A stretch of DNA of 51,970 bases from Pseudomonadota bacterium (GCA_023457495.1 JAEWLQ010000046.1:1-51970); one strand, 5' to 3'. Positions 9,801-17,948 are shown, counted from the first letter of the stretch. Notes: generated by a model not told the origin, from the sequence alone. Numbers and translations are program-made.

Positions 9801-10136
9801 CTGCTGGGACAGTCCGAGCACATCGCGAACATCATCGGTATCTATCAGGATGCGAACATGGAGTTCCGGTTGGCGTACAACTGGCGCTCCGAGTACCTGA
9901 CGACGTACCGCGACTGGGTGTCCGGCAATCCGATCTACAACTCCGCGAGCGGGTTGTTGGACGGTTCGTTCCGGTACGATTTCAACGAGCATTTCCAGGT
10001 CAGTGCCTCCGTGTCGAACATCTTCGACAAGAAGGAAAAGGCGGAGATGATGTTGAACGCCACCGGTCAGATGGCGCCGCGCTTCTCGTTCCTCAACGAT
10101 CGTCGTATGGTGTTGGGAATGCGATACCAGTTCTGA
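6870..10136 (+). CDS. TonB-dependent receptor 1 (large TIGR01782-like)
   Basis: 1088 aa. The start is taken as TTG 6870, because AAGAGGGGG at about 6855-6863 is well spaced for it and lies directly against the alternative GTG 6864. The product begins MKTKSKLGHFLLGTSAIAMA with a signal peptide. A TonB-box-like segment (AIVVTGIR) precedes a plug domain (SLPDLSVAEALQRIPGVTV, IRGLGFIRSEFNG, IEGGIGGTINLRT). A long beta-barrel ends in an aromatic residue (LGMRYQF). It is an outer-membrane active transporter. The family commonly sits beside tryptophan-halogenase and JmjC/SapC genes in Caulobacter and Xanthomonas relatives, exactly the neighbourhood here, and is usually linked to carbohydrate or plant-derived substrates. 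The ligand is unknown. Confidence 0.93.
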   Translation: MKTKSKLGHFLLGTSAIAMAVASAIASAQAEQSENTTAKPVQTSADEAEENAIVVTGIRAALETAADIKRRADTFVDSVTASDVSSLPDLSVAEALQRIPGVTVSRFPTTGGASPDFPSPEGRGNLIRGLGFIRSEFNGRDAFSANGGRALDWSSIPPELVGAVDIYKNQSADLIEGGIGGTINLRTLEPFDRSGHIIAFSADGTYGDLGEKWSPSYAAVVGNRWDTDSAGEFGVLASYSRSKLRSAINGWQQGAPTPRTDVTTGEFPNDFDRRNAYDGLTENDIQAYVPGFQLRTNDVDRDRESVYLALQWQKESFRATVKYAKVENSIDSLEHTTEWFPNHSGANQFTVSDLTMDNDWRTPGIALCNGDGGRINGTPDNPNGDGQNPGDCEVMVPARGLMQSGLVSSQIDSWTGAHGVGVGTLGVGKHERATTEDVSLNIKFNATEKLFLEFDAQLTKADANYVEVWGGGTFFSDVFVDWDLESPKVQFNINPNTAINASNTRVGGAGQLPAPTSTADPNNAFWLFASDSFRDGTGDLMAFRADSRYEFDNDSWFKAVRFGVRYSEREQLNKEIGGNWGGISPAWAGGYGMFSQMATPAYELIDFKNFFRGGVVQGSNTKFPYIRSDLLMNYSAMRNYLINEPTIGTNHPWAPRGNLDGTGAYRPEDISDITEETQNAYVRFDFGHDIGSNGMSIDGNIGIRFSKSDLSSNGFLAYDDFDADNVEDGLRTPDAEDHDHPRDFLPETTAFLEQQPTSYAVNQSDTKWLPSLNLKWNLNDNSLIRFGASKALTRPNIQDLRATRLVGANTTRNNYERITDPADPLYGYDRGAQDIDLARVTVTRGNPDLKPTTSVNLDLSYEWYFQGGFFSAAVFKKDLKNIITTGDLTLGQITLDGQTVDLVYNGPINQAEANLHGFELSYQQFFDQLPGWMSHLGVQANYTNIQAEADPPGMGVDSNGDGVPEDVTQAFRFGVRDLLGQSEHIANIIGIYQDANMEFRLAYNWRSEYLTTYRDWVSGNPIYNSASGLLDGSFRYDFNEHFQVSASVSNIFDKKEKAEMMLNATGQMAPRFSFLNDRRMVLGMRYQF

Positions 10137-10162
10137 GTCAAATCAGAATCGGGTTTTAATAA

Positions 10163-10190
10163 GAGGGCGGGGACGTTTGTCTCCGCCCTC
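10163..10190 (+). terminator. Strong hairpin after TonB receptor 1
   Basis: GAGGGCGGGGA (10163-10173) pairs with TCTCCGCCCTC (10180-10190): 11 bp with one G-T wobble and a 6-nt loop, starting 27 nt after the receptor stop codon. No T-run follows, so it may be a leaky terminator or an mRNA 3'-end stabiliser that lets the receptor be expressed above the downstream genes. Confidence 0.55.
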
Positions 10191-10222
10191 GTCATTCCAG
10201 AGGCCGAACAGAGGGATCAACT

Positions 10223-10843
10223 ATGAAACGAATCATCGGAGCTACGGCCGCGGCCATCGTCCTGTGGGGTTGCGCGACTTCGCCGCCACCAGCGCCCGTT
10301 TACGAAGCGGCGTCCAATACGAATGGTGCCGGCTATCTCACGGCGCCCGCCGAAAATGGCCGGTACGCGGTTGTCTACACTGGCAGCAAGGGCATGTCGC
10401 GCGAACAGGTGGCGCAGTTTGCGTTGCTGCGCGCGGCGGAATTCACCGCAGAGTCGGGTAAGGAATGGTTCGCGGTGATCAACACCAAGAACCAGAAGGT
10501 CCAGCTCGCGCAGTCGGAAGAAGATCTGAAAGGCCGCAGTGGCGGCGGTTTCCTGGGCGGGCCGGGCGGTAGCAGCACCAACGCGGGTGGCACCGGCGCG
10601 CCGGCGACGCGCGGCACGGTCGATGCGCAGACCGGCGGCAGCGCGACGGCCGGCGGATTCGGTGGTGGTGCGCCGCCGACGCAGGTGCTGGAGCGTTGGA
10701 CTCCACCGAGCGTTCCGCAGACCGTCATCGTGATCCAGATGGGTTCGGGCGAGGAGGCCAAATTCCCCGGGCTCGACAAGGCGCCGGAAATCTTCTCCGC
10801 GAAGACCGTCGCGAGCGAGATCCGCGCGAAGATGAATCCTTAG
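10223..10843 (+). CDS. Gly-rich lipoprotein (CC0125/CC1285-like)
   Basis: 206 aa with a lipoprotein signal peptide ending in the lipobox LWGC (Cys17). Residues ~34-90 form a small domain (GRYAVVYTGSKGMSREQVAQ, then LLRAAEFT and GKEWFAVI) that recalls Caulobacter CC0125/CC1285-type lipoproteins. Residues ~103-150 are a low-complexity Gly/Ser/Thr/Ala spacer, and the tail contains a short strand-rich part (TVIVIQMGSGEEAKFPG). Function is unknown. It lies between the receptor and the halogenase genes with hairpins on both sides, so it may belong to the same envelope system. GAGGGATCAACT upstream supplies a plausible ribosome binding site. Confidence 0.7.
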   Translation: MKRIIGATAAAIVLWGCATSPPPAPVYEAASNTNGAGYLTAPAENGRYAVVYTGSKGMSREQVAQFALLRAAEFTAESGKEWFAVINTKNQKVQLAQSEEDLKGRSGGGFLGGPGGSSTNAGGTGAPATRGTVDAQTGGSATAGGFGGGAPPTQVLERWTPPSVPQTVIVIQMGSGEEAKFPGLDKAPEIFSAKTVASEIRAKMNP

Positions 10844-10865
10844 AATTCGGATCGAATTCCGGCGG

Positions 10866-10896
10866 CACCGCGGCAGGCACAGCGCCTGCCGCGGTG
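10866..10896 (+). terminator. Perfect 13-bp stem before halogenase 1
   Basis: CACCGCGGCAGGC (10866-10878) pairs perfectly with GCCTGCCGCGGTG (10884-10896) around a 5-nt loop. It begins 23 nt after the lipoprotein stop and ends 16 nt before ATG 10913. There is no T-tract. It could be an attenuator separating the receptor/lipoprotein pair from the halogenase genes, or a structure limiting ribosome access, since no good Shine-Dalgarno lies between it and the ATG. Confidence 0.5.
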
Positions 10897-10912
10897 AGAT
10901 GCCGGCGTCGCC

Positions 10913-12436
10913 ATGCAAATCGAGCGCATATGCATCGTGGGAGGAGGAACGGCCGGGTGGATGACCGCGGCGGCGCTCTCCCACAAGTTGAAGGGCCTGC
11001 CGGTTGTCATCCAGCTGGTCGAGTCCGATGAAATCGGCACCGTCGGAGTAGGCGAGGCCACCCTTCCGCACATCCGCCATTTCAACAATGCACTGAACAT
11101 CAGCGAACCGGAGCTGATGAAAGCGACCGAGGCGACGATCAAGCTCGGCATCGAGTTCTGCGATTGGGGCCGGATCGGCGATCGCTACATTCACCCGTTC
11201 GGCGACTTCGGGCCAAACGTCAACGGCGTCCCGTTCTACCAATACTGGTTGCGGTTGCGGGAGCTCGGTGATGCTTCGCGTCTCGACGACTATGCGCTCG
11301 GAATCGTCCTGGCCGAGATGGGGCGCTTCACGACGCCCGGCATGGACCCCACGCGCGTCGAATCCACTTACCGTTACGCATACCAGTTCGATGCGACCCG
11401 TTACGCGCGTTTCCTGCGCCGCTATTCGGAAGCCAACGGAGTCGTGCGCACCGAAGGCAAAGTCGTCGATGTGAAACTCAACTCCGAGTCCGGCTTCGTC
11501 GAGTCCGTGAAGCTCGACCGGGGCGAGACGCTGAGCGCCGACCTGTTCGTGGATTGTTCCGGCTTTCGGGGCCTGCTCATCGAACAGCAGCTCAAGACGG
11601 GATATGAAGATTGGAGCCAATGGCTGCCCTGCAATCGGGCCGTTGCCGTCCCCTGCGAATCACGGGGGCCGCTGCTGCCGCTGACCCGCGCCACGGCGCG
11701 CAAGTCGGGCTGGCAATGGCGGATCCCGCTGCAGCATCGCGTGGGCAACGGACTCGTGTATTGCAGCGATTTCATCTCCGAAGACGAAGCGACCGAGTTC
11801 ATCCTGGGCAACCTGGAAGGGCCGGCGCTGGCCGCGCCTAACAAGCTGCGCTTCCTGACCGGCAGGCGGCGCCTTTTCTGGAACAAGAACGTGGTGGCGA
11901 TCGGGCTGTCAGCCGGATTCCTGGAGCCGCTCGAGTCGACGTCGATTCACCTGATCCATGAAGGCATCACCGAGCTCATCCAGCTGTTCCCCGACAAACG
12001 GTTCGTCCAATCCGACGCGGATGAATACAACCGGCGGATGGGCGTGAACTTCGAGCGCGTGCGCGACTTCCTGCTGCTGCACTACGTCGCCACCCAGCGT
12101 GACGACAGCCCGATGTGGCAGCACTTCCGCAATCTGACGCTTACCGACAGCCTGCAGGAAAAGATCGAGGCCTGGACGACCCGCGGCTTCATCATCAAGT
12201 ATGAATTCGGCGTCTTCCTGCCGCCCAGCTGGATCGCGGTGCTGATCGGGCAGAATCTGCTGCCTCGGGGCTACGACCGGCGAGTGGATGCGGCGCCGAA
12301 GGATGTTCTCATCCGGAATGCCGCGGCCATCAAGCAGGGAGTCCGCGCAGCGGCCCTCAACGCCCCGGAGCACGCGGCGTACATCCGGCAGATTGGCGCC
12401 GCGTCCGATACCGCGCCCCTGGTCGCCAGAGGCTGA
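10913..12436 (+). CDS. Flavin-dependent tryptophan halogenase-like protein 1
   Basis: 507 aa. The FAD-binding motif GGGTAGWMTA is at residues 10-19, GVGEATLP follows, and the Lys equivalent to catalytic Lys79 of PrnA/RebH is Lys77 in ATIKLGIEF. The halogenase signature WxWxIP is present (GWQWRIPLQ), as is the EPLESTSIHL segment near the flavin. All expected catalytic features of an FADH2-dependent halogenase are therefore present. Such enzymes make hypohalous acid at the flavin and deliver it through the Lys to an aromatic ring, often an indole. Relatives found in TonB-receptor loci (BrvH and the Xanthomonas enzymes) tend to favour bromide and free indole; whether this one does is inference. 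It is first of four tandem paralogs, with a gap of 6 bp to the next. Confidence 0.9.
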   Translation: MQIERICIVGGGTAGWMTAAALSHKLKGLPVVIQLVESDEIGTVGVGEATLPHIRHFNNALNISEPELMKATEATIKLGIEFCDWGRIGDRYIHPFGDFGPNVNGVPFYQYWLRLRELGDASRLDDYALGIVLAEMGRFTTPGMDPTRVESTYRYAYQFDATRYARFLRRYSEANGVVRTEGKVVDVKLNSESGFVESVKLDRGETLSADLFVDCSGFRGLLIEQQLKTGYEDWSQWLPCNRAVAVPCESRGPLLPLTRATARKSGWQWRIPLQHRVGNGLVYCSDFISEDEATEFILGNLEGPALAAPNKLRFLTGRRRLFWNKNVVAIGLSAGFLEPLESTSIHLIHEGITELIQLFPDKRFVQSDADEYNRRMGVNFERVRDFLLLHYVATQRDDSPMWQHFRNLTLTDSLQEKIEAWTTRGFIIKYEFGVFLPPSWIAVLIGQNLLPRGYDRRVDAAPKDVLIRNAAAIKQGVRAAALNAPEHAAYIRQIGAASDTAPLVARG

Positions 12437-12442
12437 ACGAGC

Positions 12443-13918
12443 GTGGCGAGCGAGCTTCAGTCGAAACCCTTGGAACGCATCGTCGTCTGCGGCAGCGGTA
12501 TTGCCGCTCATCTGACCGCGGCTGCGCTCGCCCGCCAGTTGCCACCGACGATTCGAATCGTCTGGGTCAATGGCGCGGATTCGCGCGATGCGGATCTTTT
12601 CTTCGGCGGTGTCACTGCACCTTCGGCGTATGCCTTCAATCTCGCGGCAGGCGTTTCAGAGCCGCGCCTGATACTCGATACCGATGCGACTTTCTCCTGG
12701 GGCACCCATTTTCAGGACTGGGGAGCGCAGAACGTTTCCTGGGTCCAATGCTCCCACCTGGCGCTGCCCGTCATCAGCGGCGTCCTGTTCCACCATCACA
12801 TGTGGCGTCTCGGGATCGACCCGCTCGAACCCTTCCTGATTCCGGCCATTGCCGCTCGCGGTGGCGTGTTCGCACATCCCGTCGCCAAGGGACCCAAGCA
12901 CCTCGCGCGCGCGGAGTATGGCTACCAGATCAATCCCTATTCCTATGGCGCGCCGTTCGCGGCGGCGGCGCGCGCCTTGCGGGTCGAAACCGTCACCGCG
13001 GATGTCGCCAAAGTCGAATGCCACGAAGGCACGATCTCCGCGCTCCATCTGTCCGACGGTCGCGTGATCGCAGCGGACCTGTTCGTGGACTGCACGGGAC
13101 CGGATGCGCGACTGCTCTCGAGCCTGGGGGTTGAAGCCCCGGTCGGGCGGCGGCTGCGAGCCGCGCTGAGCCAACGTCACACGGAAAAAATCGGCCCGCC
13201 GTGCCGCAGCGTGATCGCGCGTGATTTCGGCTGGCAGTCCGACACATCGCTCAAGACGAGTGTTGCCCGGCTGACGGTCTACGCTCCGGAAACGGAAAGC
13301 GAGGCAATCGCGGCGCATGGCGATTCTCCGCAACACGCCGGCGAGATCACGCTGGGCCGCCGCGCCAGCGCCTGGATGGGCAATTGCGTCGCCATCGGGC
13401 ACGCCGCCTCGGTTCTCGAGCCGTTGAGTCACGCACCGATGCTGCTCCTCGAGCGGGAAATCGACCGTCTGCTGACTCTCGTGCCTTTCTCGCGCGAAAT
13501 GTCAGTGGAGCGCCGGGAGTACAATCGACAGAGCGCCGAGGACTTCACTCACGCGGACATCTTCAATCGCGCGCTGTTTGAAACACCGCTCAAGGCGCAG
13601 ACCGGCTTCTGGCTTGCGGCTCACGCGGAACCACTGCACGAAAAGCTCGTTCAAAAGCTGACCCAGTTCGAAAGCCGGGGATTGCTGGCGGCGTTCGATC
13701 TCGAGCCGTTCACTCCCGAAGATTGGGTGATCCTGCATCACGGCATGCGCCGGCGGCCGGCGCGCTACGACCGGATGGCCGACCGTACGCCCGAGGAAGA
13801 GGTTCGCCCCATGTTCGACACGATGCGGCGCGAAATCGAAAACGTGGTGAAAACGATGCCGACTCACCACGACTACATGGTCAGCATGGTGCGGTACCTC
13901 AGGCAAAACCAGAAATGA
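12443..13918 (+). CDS. Degenerate halogenase-like flavoprotein 2
   Basis: 491 aa from GTG 12443. It aligns by eye along its whole length with the flanking halogenases (GSGIAAHLTAAALA at the FAD site, DLFVDCTGPDARLL, the late VEPTHHDY-like tail MPTHHDYMVSMVRYL), but every diagnostic catalytic feature has changed. The catalytic Lys is Ser85 (ATFSWGTHF, codon 12695-12697), GVGEAT is replaced by FFGGVTAPS, GWQWRIP by GWQSDTSLK, and EPLEST by EPLSHAP. The frame is intact, so it looks selected rather than a pseudogene. It may be a non-halogenating flavoprotein, a structural partner of the neighbouring enzymes or a differently specialised oxidoreductase. The gap to halogenase 3 is 4 bp. Confidence 0.8.
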   Translation: MASELQSKPLERIVVCGSGIAAHLTAAALARQLPPTIRIVWVNGADSRDADLFFGGVTAPSAYAFNLAAGVSEPRLILDTDATFSWGTHFQDWGAQNVSWVQCSHLALPVISGVLFHHHMWRLGIDPLEPFLIPAIAARGGVFAHPVAKGPKHLARAEYGYQINPYSYGAPFAAAARALRVETVTADVAKVECHEGTISALHLSDGRVIAADLFVDCTGPDARLLSSLGVEAPVGRRLRAALSQRHTEKIGPPCRSVIARDFGWQSDTSLKTSVARLTVYAPETESEAIAAHGDSPQHAGEITLGRRASAWMGNCVAIGHAASVLEPLSHAPMLLLEREIDRLLTLVPFSREMSVERREYNRQSAEDFTHADIFNRALFETPLKAQTGFWLAAHAEPLHEKLVQKLTQFESRGLLAAFDLEPFTPEDWVILHHGMRRRPARYDRMADRTPEEEVRPMFDTMRREIENVVKTMPTHHDYMVSMVRYLRQNQK

Positions 13919-13922
13919 GCTC

Positions 13923-15437
13923 ATGCAAGCACGCCTGAAGCAGATCGTCATTGCCGGCGGGGGCTCCGCCGGCTGGATGACCGCCGCTGCGTTATCAAGT
14001 CTGCTCGATCCGAAAGACGTCTCCATCACGCTCGTGGAGTCCGACGAGATCGGCACGATCGGGGTGGGCGAGGCGACCATCCCCGACATCATCAACTTCA
14101 ATCGCATGCTCGGCATCGAAGAAGCCGAGTTCATGAAGGCGACGAACGCCACCTTCAAACTCGGCATCGAGTTCATCGATTGGGGTCGCAAGGGCGACCG
14201 CTACATCCATCCGTTCAGCGTTCACGGCGTGGACATGAACGGCATCGACTTCCACAACTACTGGCTGCACGAACGTGCCGCGGGCGGCCAGCATCCCATC
14301 CACGACTACAGCCTGTGCGCGGTGGCCGCGAGCCAGGGCAAGTTCGCGCTGCCGGAACCCAATCCGCGCTCGCTGCTGAGTTACATCCGCTACGCCTATC
14401 ATTTCGACGCGACCCTGTATGCGCGTTACCTGCGCAAGTACGCGGAGGCGCGCGGCGTGCAGCGCGTCGAGGGAAAGATCCAGCGCATTTCGCAGGCGCC
14501 GGAAACGGGTCACATCGAGTCGCTGCAGCTCGACGGCGAACGGACATTGCGCGGTGACTTCTTCTTCGATTGCACCGGCTTCCGCTCGCTGATCCTCGGA
14601 TCGGTGCTGGAGGTGCCGTTCGTCGACTGGGGCCATTGGCTGCCCTGCAATTCCGCGCTGGCCGTGCCATGCCGTCATGCGGGGCCGCTGCTGCCATACA
14701 CGCGTGCGACGACCAGGACCGCCGGCTGGCAGTGGCGCATCCCGACGCAGCAGCGGACCGGGAACGGGCACATCTATTGCCGCGAATTCATGAGCGACGA
14801 CGAGGCGACGGCAATCCTGCTCGCCAATCTCGACGGCGAAGCGCTGGCCGAGCCGCGGCAGATTCGATTCAAGGCGGGGCACCGCAAGGCGTTCTGGGCG
14901 AAGAACTGCATCGCGATCGGCCTGGCCGCCGGCTTCCTCGAGCCGCTCGAGTCGACCTCCATCTACCTGATCCAGGAGGGCGTCAGCCGTTTCATCTCGC
15001 TGTTCCCCGACGCCTCGCTTCCCGACGTCGTGCGCGATGAATACAACCGGCACATGCGCACGGAGTTCGAGCAGGTCCGCGACTTCATCATCCTGCATTT
15101 CTCCGCGACCGAGCGCGACGACACGCCCTTCTGGAATTACTGCAGGACGATGAGCATTCCCGACACCCTGCGGCACAAGATCGAATTGTTCCGCACGGCC
15201 TCGCGAGTGTTCCGCTACGAGGAAGAATTGTTTTCGAAGCCGAGCTGGGTCGCGGTGCTCCTCGGGCAGAACATCATCCCCAGCCAGCATGATCCGATCG
15301 TCGCTTCGTTGCCGCATGCGGCGGTGCGCGAAAGCCTGGACTCGATGCGGGCCGTGATGATCCAGACGGCGAGGGCGATGCCGACGCACGAGGAATTCAT
15401 CCGCCGTTATTGTCCGTCGCCGATGGCGGCATCGTGA
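13923..15437 (+). CDS. Flavin-dependent tryptophan halogenase-like protein 3
   Basis: 504 aa from ATG 13923. FAD motif GGGSAGWMTA (residues 12-21), GVGEATIP, Lys79 in ATFKLGIEF, WxWxIP as GWQWRIPTQ and EPLESTSIYL are all present, so it should be catalytically competent. It shares long stretches with copies 1 and 4 (for example HPFSVHGVDMNGIDFHNYWL against HPFGPYGVDMEGLHFHHFWL in copy 4), which indicates tandem duplication followed by divergence. Its stop overlaps the GTG start of copy 4. Substrate unknown; see copy 1 for the family role. Confidence 0.9.
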   Translation: MQARLKQIVIAGGGSAGWMTAAALSSLLDPKDVSITLVESDEIGTIGVGEATIPDIINFNRMLGIEEAEFMKATNATFKLGIEFIDWGRKGDRYIHPFSVHGVDMNGIDFHNYWLHERAAGGQHPIHDYSLCAVAASQGKFALPEPNPRSLLSYIRYAYHFDATLYARYLRKYAEARGVQRVEGKIQRISQAPETGHIESLQLDGERTLRGDFFFDCTGFRSLILGSVLEVPFVDWGHWLPCNSALAVPCRHAGPLLPYTRATTRTAGWQWRIPTQQRTGNGHIYCREFMSDDEATAILLANLDGEALAEPRQIRFKAGHRKAFWAKNCIAIGLAAGFLEPLESTSIYLIQEGVSRFISLFPDASLPDVVRDEYNRHMRTEFEQVRDFIILHFSATERDDTPFWNYCRTMSIPDTLRHKIELFRTASRVFRYEEELFSKPSWVAVLLGQNIIPSQHDPIVASLPHAAVRESLDSMRAVMIQTARAMPTHEEFIRRYCPSPMAAS

Positions 15438-16945
15438 AAGACCTCCGCATACGCAACATCGTGATCGTCGGCGGCGGCACCGCCGGCTGGATGGCGGCCG
15501 CCTGTTGCGCGCGGCTGCTCAACAGCCCCGACATCAAGATCCAGGTGATCGAGTCGGACGCGATCGGCACCGTCGGAGTGGGCGAGGCCACCATTCCGCA
15601 CATCCTCTACTTCAACCGGCTGCTGGACCTTCACGAAAACGACTTCGTCCGCACCACCCAGGCGACTTTCAAGCTCGGCATCGAGTTCGTGAACTGGGGC
15701 CGGATCGGCCAGCGCTACATCCATCCTTTCGGTCCCTACGGCGTCGACATGGAAGGTCTGCACTTCCATCACTTCTGGCTGCGCCACCTGCAAGCCGGAA
15801 ATACCAGGGACGTCGATGCCTACAACCTGCAGGTGCTCGCGGCGCGCGCCGGCAAGTTCCAGCGGCCGGATCAAAAGCTGCAGAACTCGCCGCTCAACAC
15901 CATCTCGTACGCATTCCATTTCGATGCGTCGCTCTACGCGAAATTCCTGCGCGAGTATTCGCTGGCGCGTGGTGTAACGCGCATCGAAGGCAAGATCACC
16001 CGCGTGCAACAGCACGCGGAATCCGGCTTCGTCGAGAGTGTCACCCTAGAAAGCGGCCAGACCGTCGCCGGCGACCTGTTCATCGATTGCTCGGGTTTCC
16101 GCGGACTGCTCATCGAGCAGACCCTGCGGAGCGGCTACGAAGACTGGGGAAACTATCTACCGTGCGACCGGGCGATCGCGCGCGGTTGCCGGAAGGTGGG
16201 TGAGCCGATCCCGTACACGCGCGCCACGGCGAAGAGCGCCGGGTGGCAATGGCGCATCCCGCTGCAATCGCGCACCGGCAATGGTCACGTCTACAGCAGC
16301 GAGTTCATTTCCGACGAAGCGGCGCTCGACAGCCTCAACGCCGATCTCGACGGCGAGCCGATCTCCGAGCCGAATTTCCTGCGCTTCCGCGCCGGCTGTC
16401 GTCGAAAGCCCTGGAACAAGAACGTGGTCGCCCTCGGCCTCGCCTCGGGTTTCCTGGAGCCGCTCGAATCGACGTCGATTCATCTCATCCAGTCCGGCAT
16501 CGCCCGCCTGATGGCGAATTTTCCGGACAAGACGTTCAACCAGCCCGACATCGACTACTACAACCGGCGCACTCACCTGGAGTACGAGCAGGTGCGGGAT
16601 TTCATCATCCTGCACTACAAGGCCACCGAGCGCGACGACTCGCCCTTCTGGAACTACTGCCGGAACATGGAGATTCCGCAAAGTCTCGCGGAGCGCATCG
16701 CCATCTACCGCGAGAACGCGCGCCTGTACCGGCACGACTACGAGCTGTTCAGCGAGACCAGCTGGTTCGCGGTCATGCACGGACAGAACATCGCCCCGAG
16801 CCGATATCATCCCATCGCGGACCTGCTTCCCGCGGCGGAGCTCGAAGAGCGCATGACGAAGATGGCCGACGTCATGCAGAAGTGCCTGGCCACGATGCCC
16901 ACGCACCAGCAATTCATAGATCGATACTGCAAGGCCGAGGCATGA
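15434..16945 (+). CDS. Flavin-dependent tryptophan halogenase-like protein 4
   Basis: 503 aa. GTG 15434 is chosen because it overlaps the previous stop as GTGA (15434-15437), the same coupling seen elsewhere in this operon; a TTG at 15410 is the only longer option. FAD motif GGGTAGWMAA, GVGEATIP, Lys80 in ATFKLGIEF, WxWxIP (GWQWRIPLQ) and EPLESTSIHL are intact. It ends in an ATGA overlap with the JmjC gene (16942-16945), so the two proteins are likely made together. Closest to copy 3 by eye. A complete halogenase would also need reduced FAD from a separate flavin reductase, and none is visible in the window. Confidence 0.9.
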   Translation: MKDLRIRNIVIVGGGTAGWMAAACCARLLNSPDIKIQVIESDAIGTVGVGEATIPHILYFNRLLDLHENDFVRTTQATFKLGIEFVNWGRIGQRYIHPFGPYGVDMEGLHFHHFWLRHLQAGNTRDVDAYNLQVLAARAGKFQRPDQKLQNSPLNTISYAFHFDASLYAKFLREYSLARGVTRIEGKITRVQQHAESGFVESVTLESGQTVAGDLFIDCSGFRGLLIEQTLRSGYEDWGNYLPCDRAIARGCRKVGEPIPYTRATAKSAGWQWRIPLQSRTGNGHVYSSEFISDEAALDSLNADLDGEPISEPNFLRFRAGCRRKPWNKNVVALGLASGFLEPLESTSIHLIQSGIARLMANFPDKTFNQPDIDYYNRRTHLEYEQVRDFIILHYKATERDDSPFWNYCRNMEIPQSLAERIAIYRENARLYRHDYELFSETSWFAVMHGQNIAPSRYHPIADLLPAAELEERMTKMADVMQKCLATMPTHQQFIDRYCKAEA

Positions 16946-17943
16946 AAATCGCTGAATGGCACGGTGTCACCGCCGCGCAATTCACCCAGGAGATCCTTCC
17001 CGCCGGCCAACCCGCGGTGCTGCGCGGGCTCGTGGACCAATGGCCGGCGGTGCAGGCCGGGCGCGCCTCGCCCGCGGCGATGGCGGACTATCTACGTGGA
17101 TTCGCAACCGGCGCGAACGTCAACGTCATGGTCGCCGACCCCGCCATCGACGGGCGATTCTTCTACAACGAGGATCTCACCGGCCTCAACTACGAGAACA
17201 CCACCGCACCGTTCGGCGGCGTGCTCGCGAGGTTGCTCGAACTGCTCGATGTACCCGCGCCACCGGCGCTGTATGCGGGCTCCATTTCGATCCCCGGGCA
17301 ATTGCCCGGATTCATCCGCGACAATTCGATCCCGCTCGTCGATCCGCAAGTCGCGCCGAATATCTGGATCGGCAATCGCGTCACCGTGCAGACCCACTAC
17401 GACATGTCATTGAACGTGGCCTGCGTGGTGGCGGGTCGGCGCCGGTTCACGCTGTTTCCGCCGGAGCAGCTGGAAAACATGTACGTGGGGCCGCTCGAGT
17501 TCACGTTCGCGGGCCCGCCCGTCAGCATGGTGAAACTCGAGGCGCCGGATCTCGCGAAATATCCGCGCTTCACCGAAGCGCTGGCCGCATCGCAGTACGC
17601 CGAGCTCGAGCCGGGAGATGCGCTGTTCATTCCCTACATGTGGTGGCATCACGTCGAATCGCGCGACGCGTTCAACGTGCTGGTGAACTACTGGTGGGAT
17701 GACACGCCCGCGTGGCAGAGCTCACCGTTCCTGGCCTTGATGCACTCGATTCTCGCCGTGCGCAACCTGCCGCCCGAGCGGCGCGAGGTCTGGCGTCGGG
17801 TGTTCGAGCACTTCGTGTTCTCGGGCGGCGAAGAGGCGCTGTCGCACCTGACCGAGCGCCAGCGCGGCGTGCAGGGCACGCCCGATCCGCAGAAGGCGCA
17901 GATGATCCGCAACTTCGTCGTGCAGATGCTGGGCCGCCGCTGA
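16942..17943 (+). CDS. FIH-like JmjC/cupin-8 domain protein
   Basis: 333 aa starting at ATG 16942, which overlaps the halogenase stop. The central double-stranded beta-helix has the Fe(II) facial triad pattern: His152 and Asp154 in THYDMSLN, and a second His in MWWHHVES (His236/237), very like the factor-inhibiting-HIF branch. The N-terminal part (ILPAGQPAVLRGLVDQWPA) is the usual lead-in of cupin_8 proteins. The family uses 2-oxoglutarate and O2 to hydroxylate amino-acid side chains or small molecules; bacterial members beside halogenase and TonB-receptor genes have no proven substrate that I know of. It is the last gene of the operon and ends before a palindromic terminator. Confidence 0.88.
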   Translation: MKIAEWHGVTAAQFTQEILPAGQPAVLRGLVDQWPAVQAGRASPAAMADYLRGFATGANVNVMVADPAIDGRFFYNEDLTGLNYENTTAPFGGVLARLLELLDVPAPPALYAGSISIPGQLPGFIRDNSIPLVDPQVAPNIWIGNRVTVQTHYDMSLNVACVVAGRRRFTLFPPEQLENMYVGPLEFTFAGPPVSMVKLEAPDLAKYPRFTEALAASQYAELEPGDALFIPYMWWHHVESRDAFNVLVNYWWDDTPAWQSSPFLALMHSILAVRNLPPERREVWRRVFEHFVFSGGEEALSHLTERQRGVQGTPDPQKAQMIRNFVVQMLGRR

Positions 17944-17948
17944 AGCGG

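Noticed and set aside
12443..13918. Calling halogenase copy 2 a pseudogene
   Set aside because: The frame is uninterrupted, length is normal, and start and stop are tightly coupled to the neighbours; only catalytic motifs are altered.
16243..16941. Upstream extension of the JmjC frame making a 566-codon fusion
   Set aside because: It lies inside halogenase 4 in another frame and is compositionally a shadow; ATG 16942 with the ATGA overlap is the natural start.
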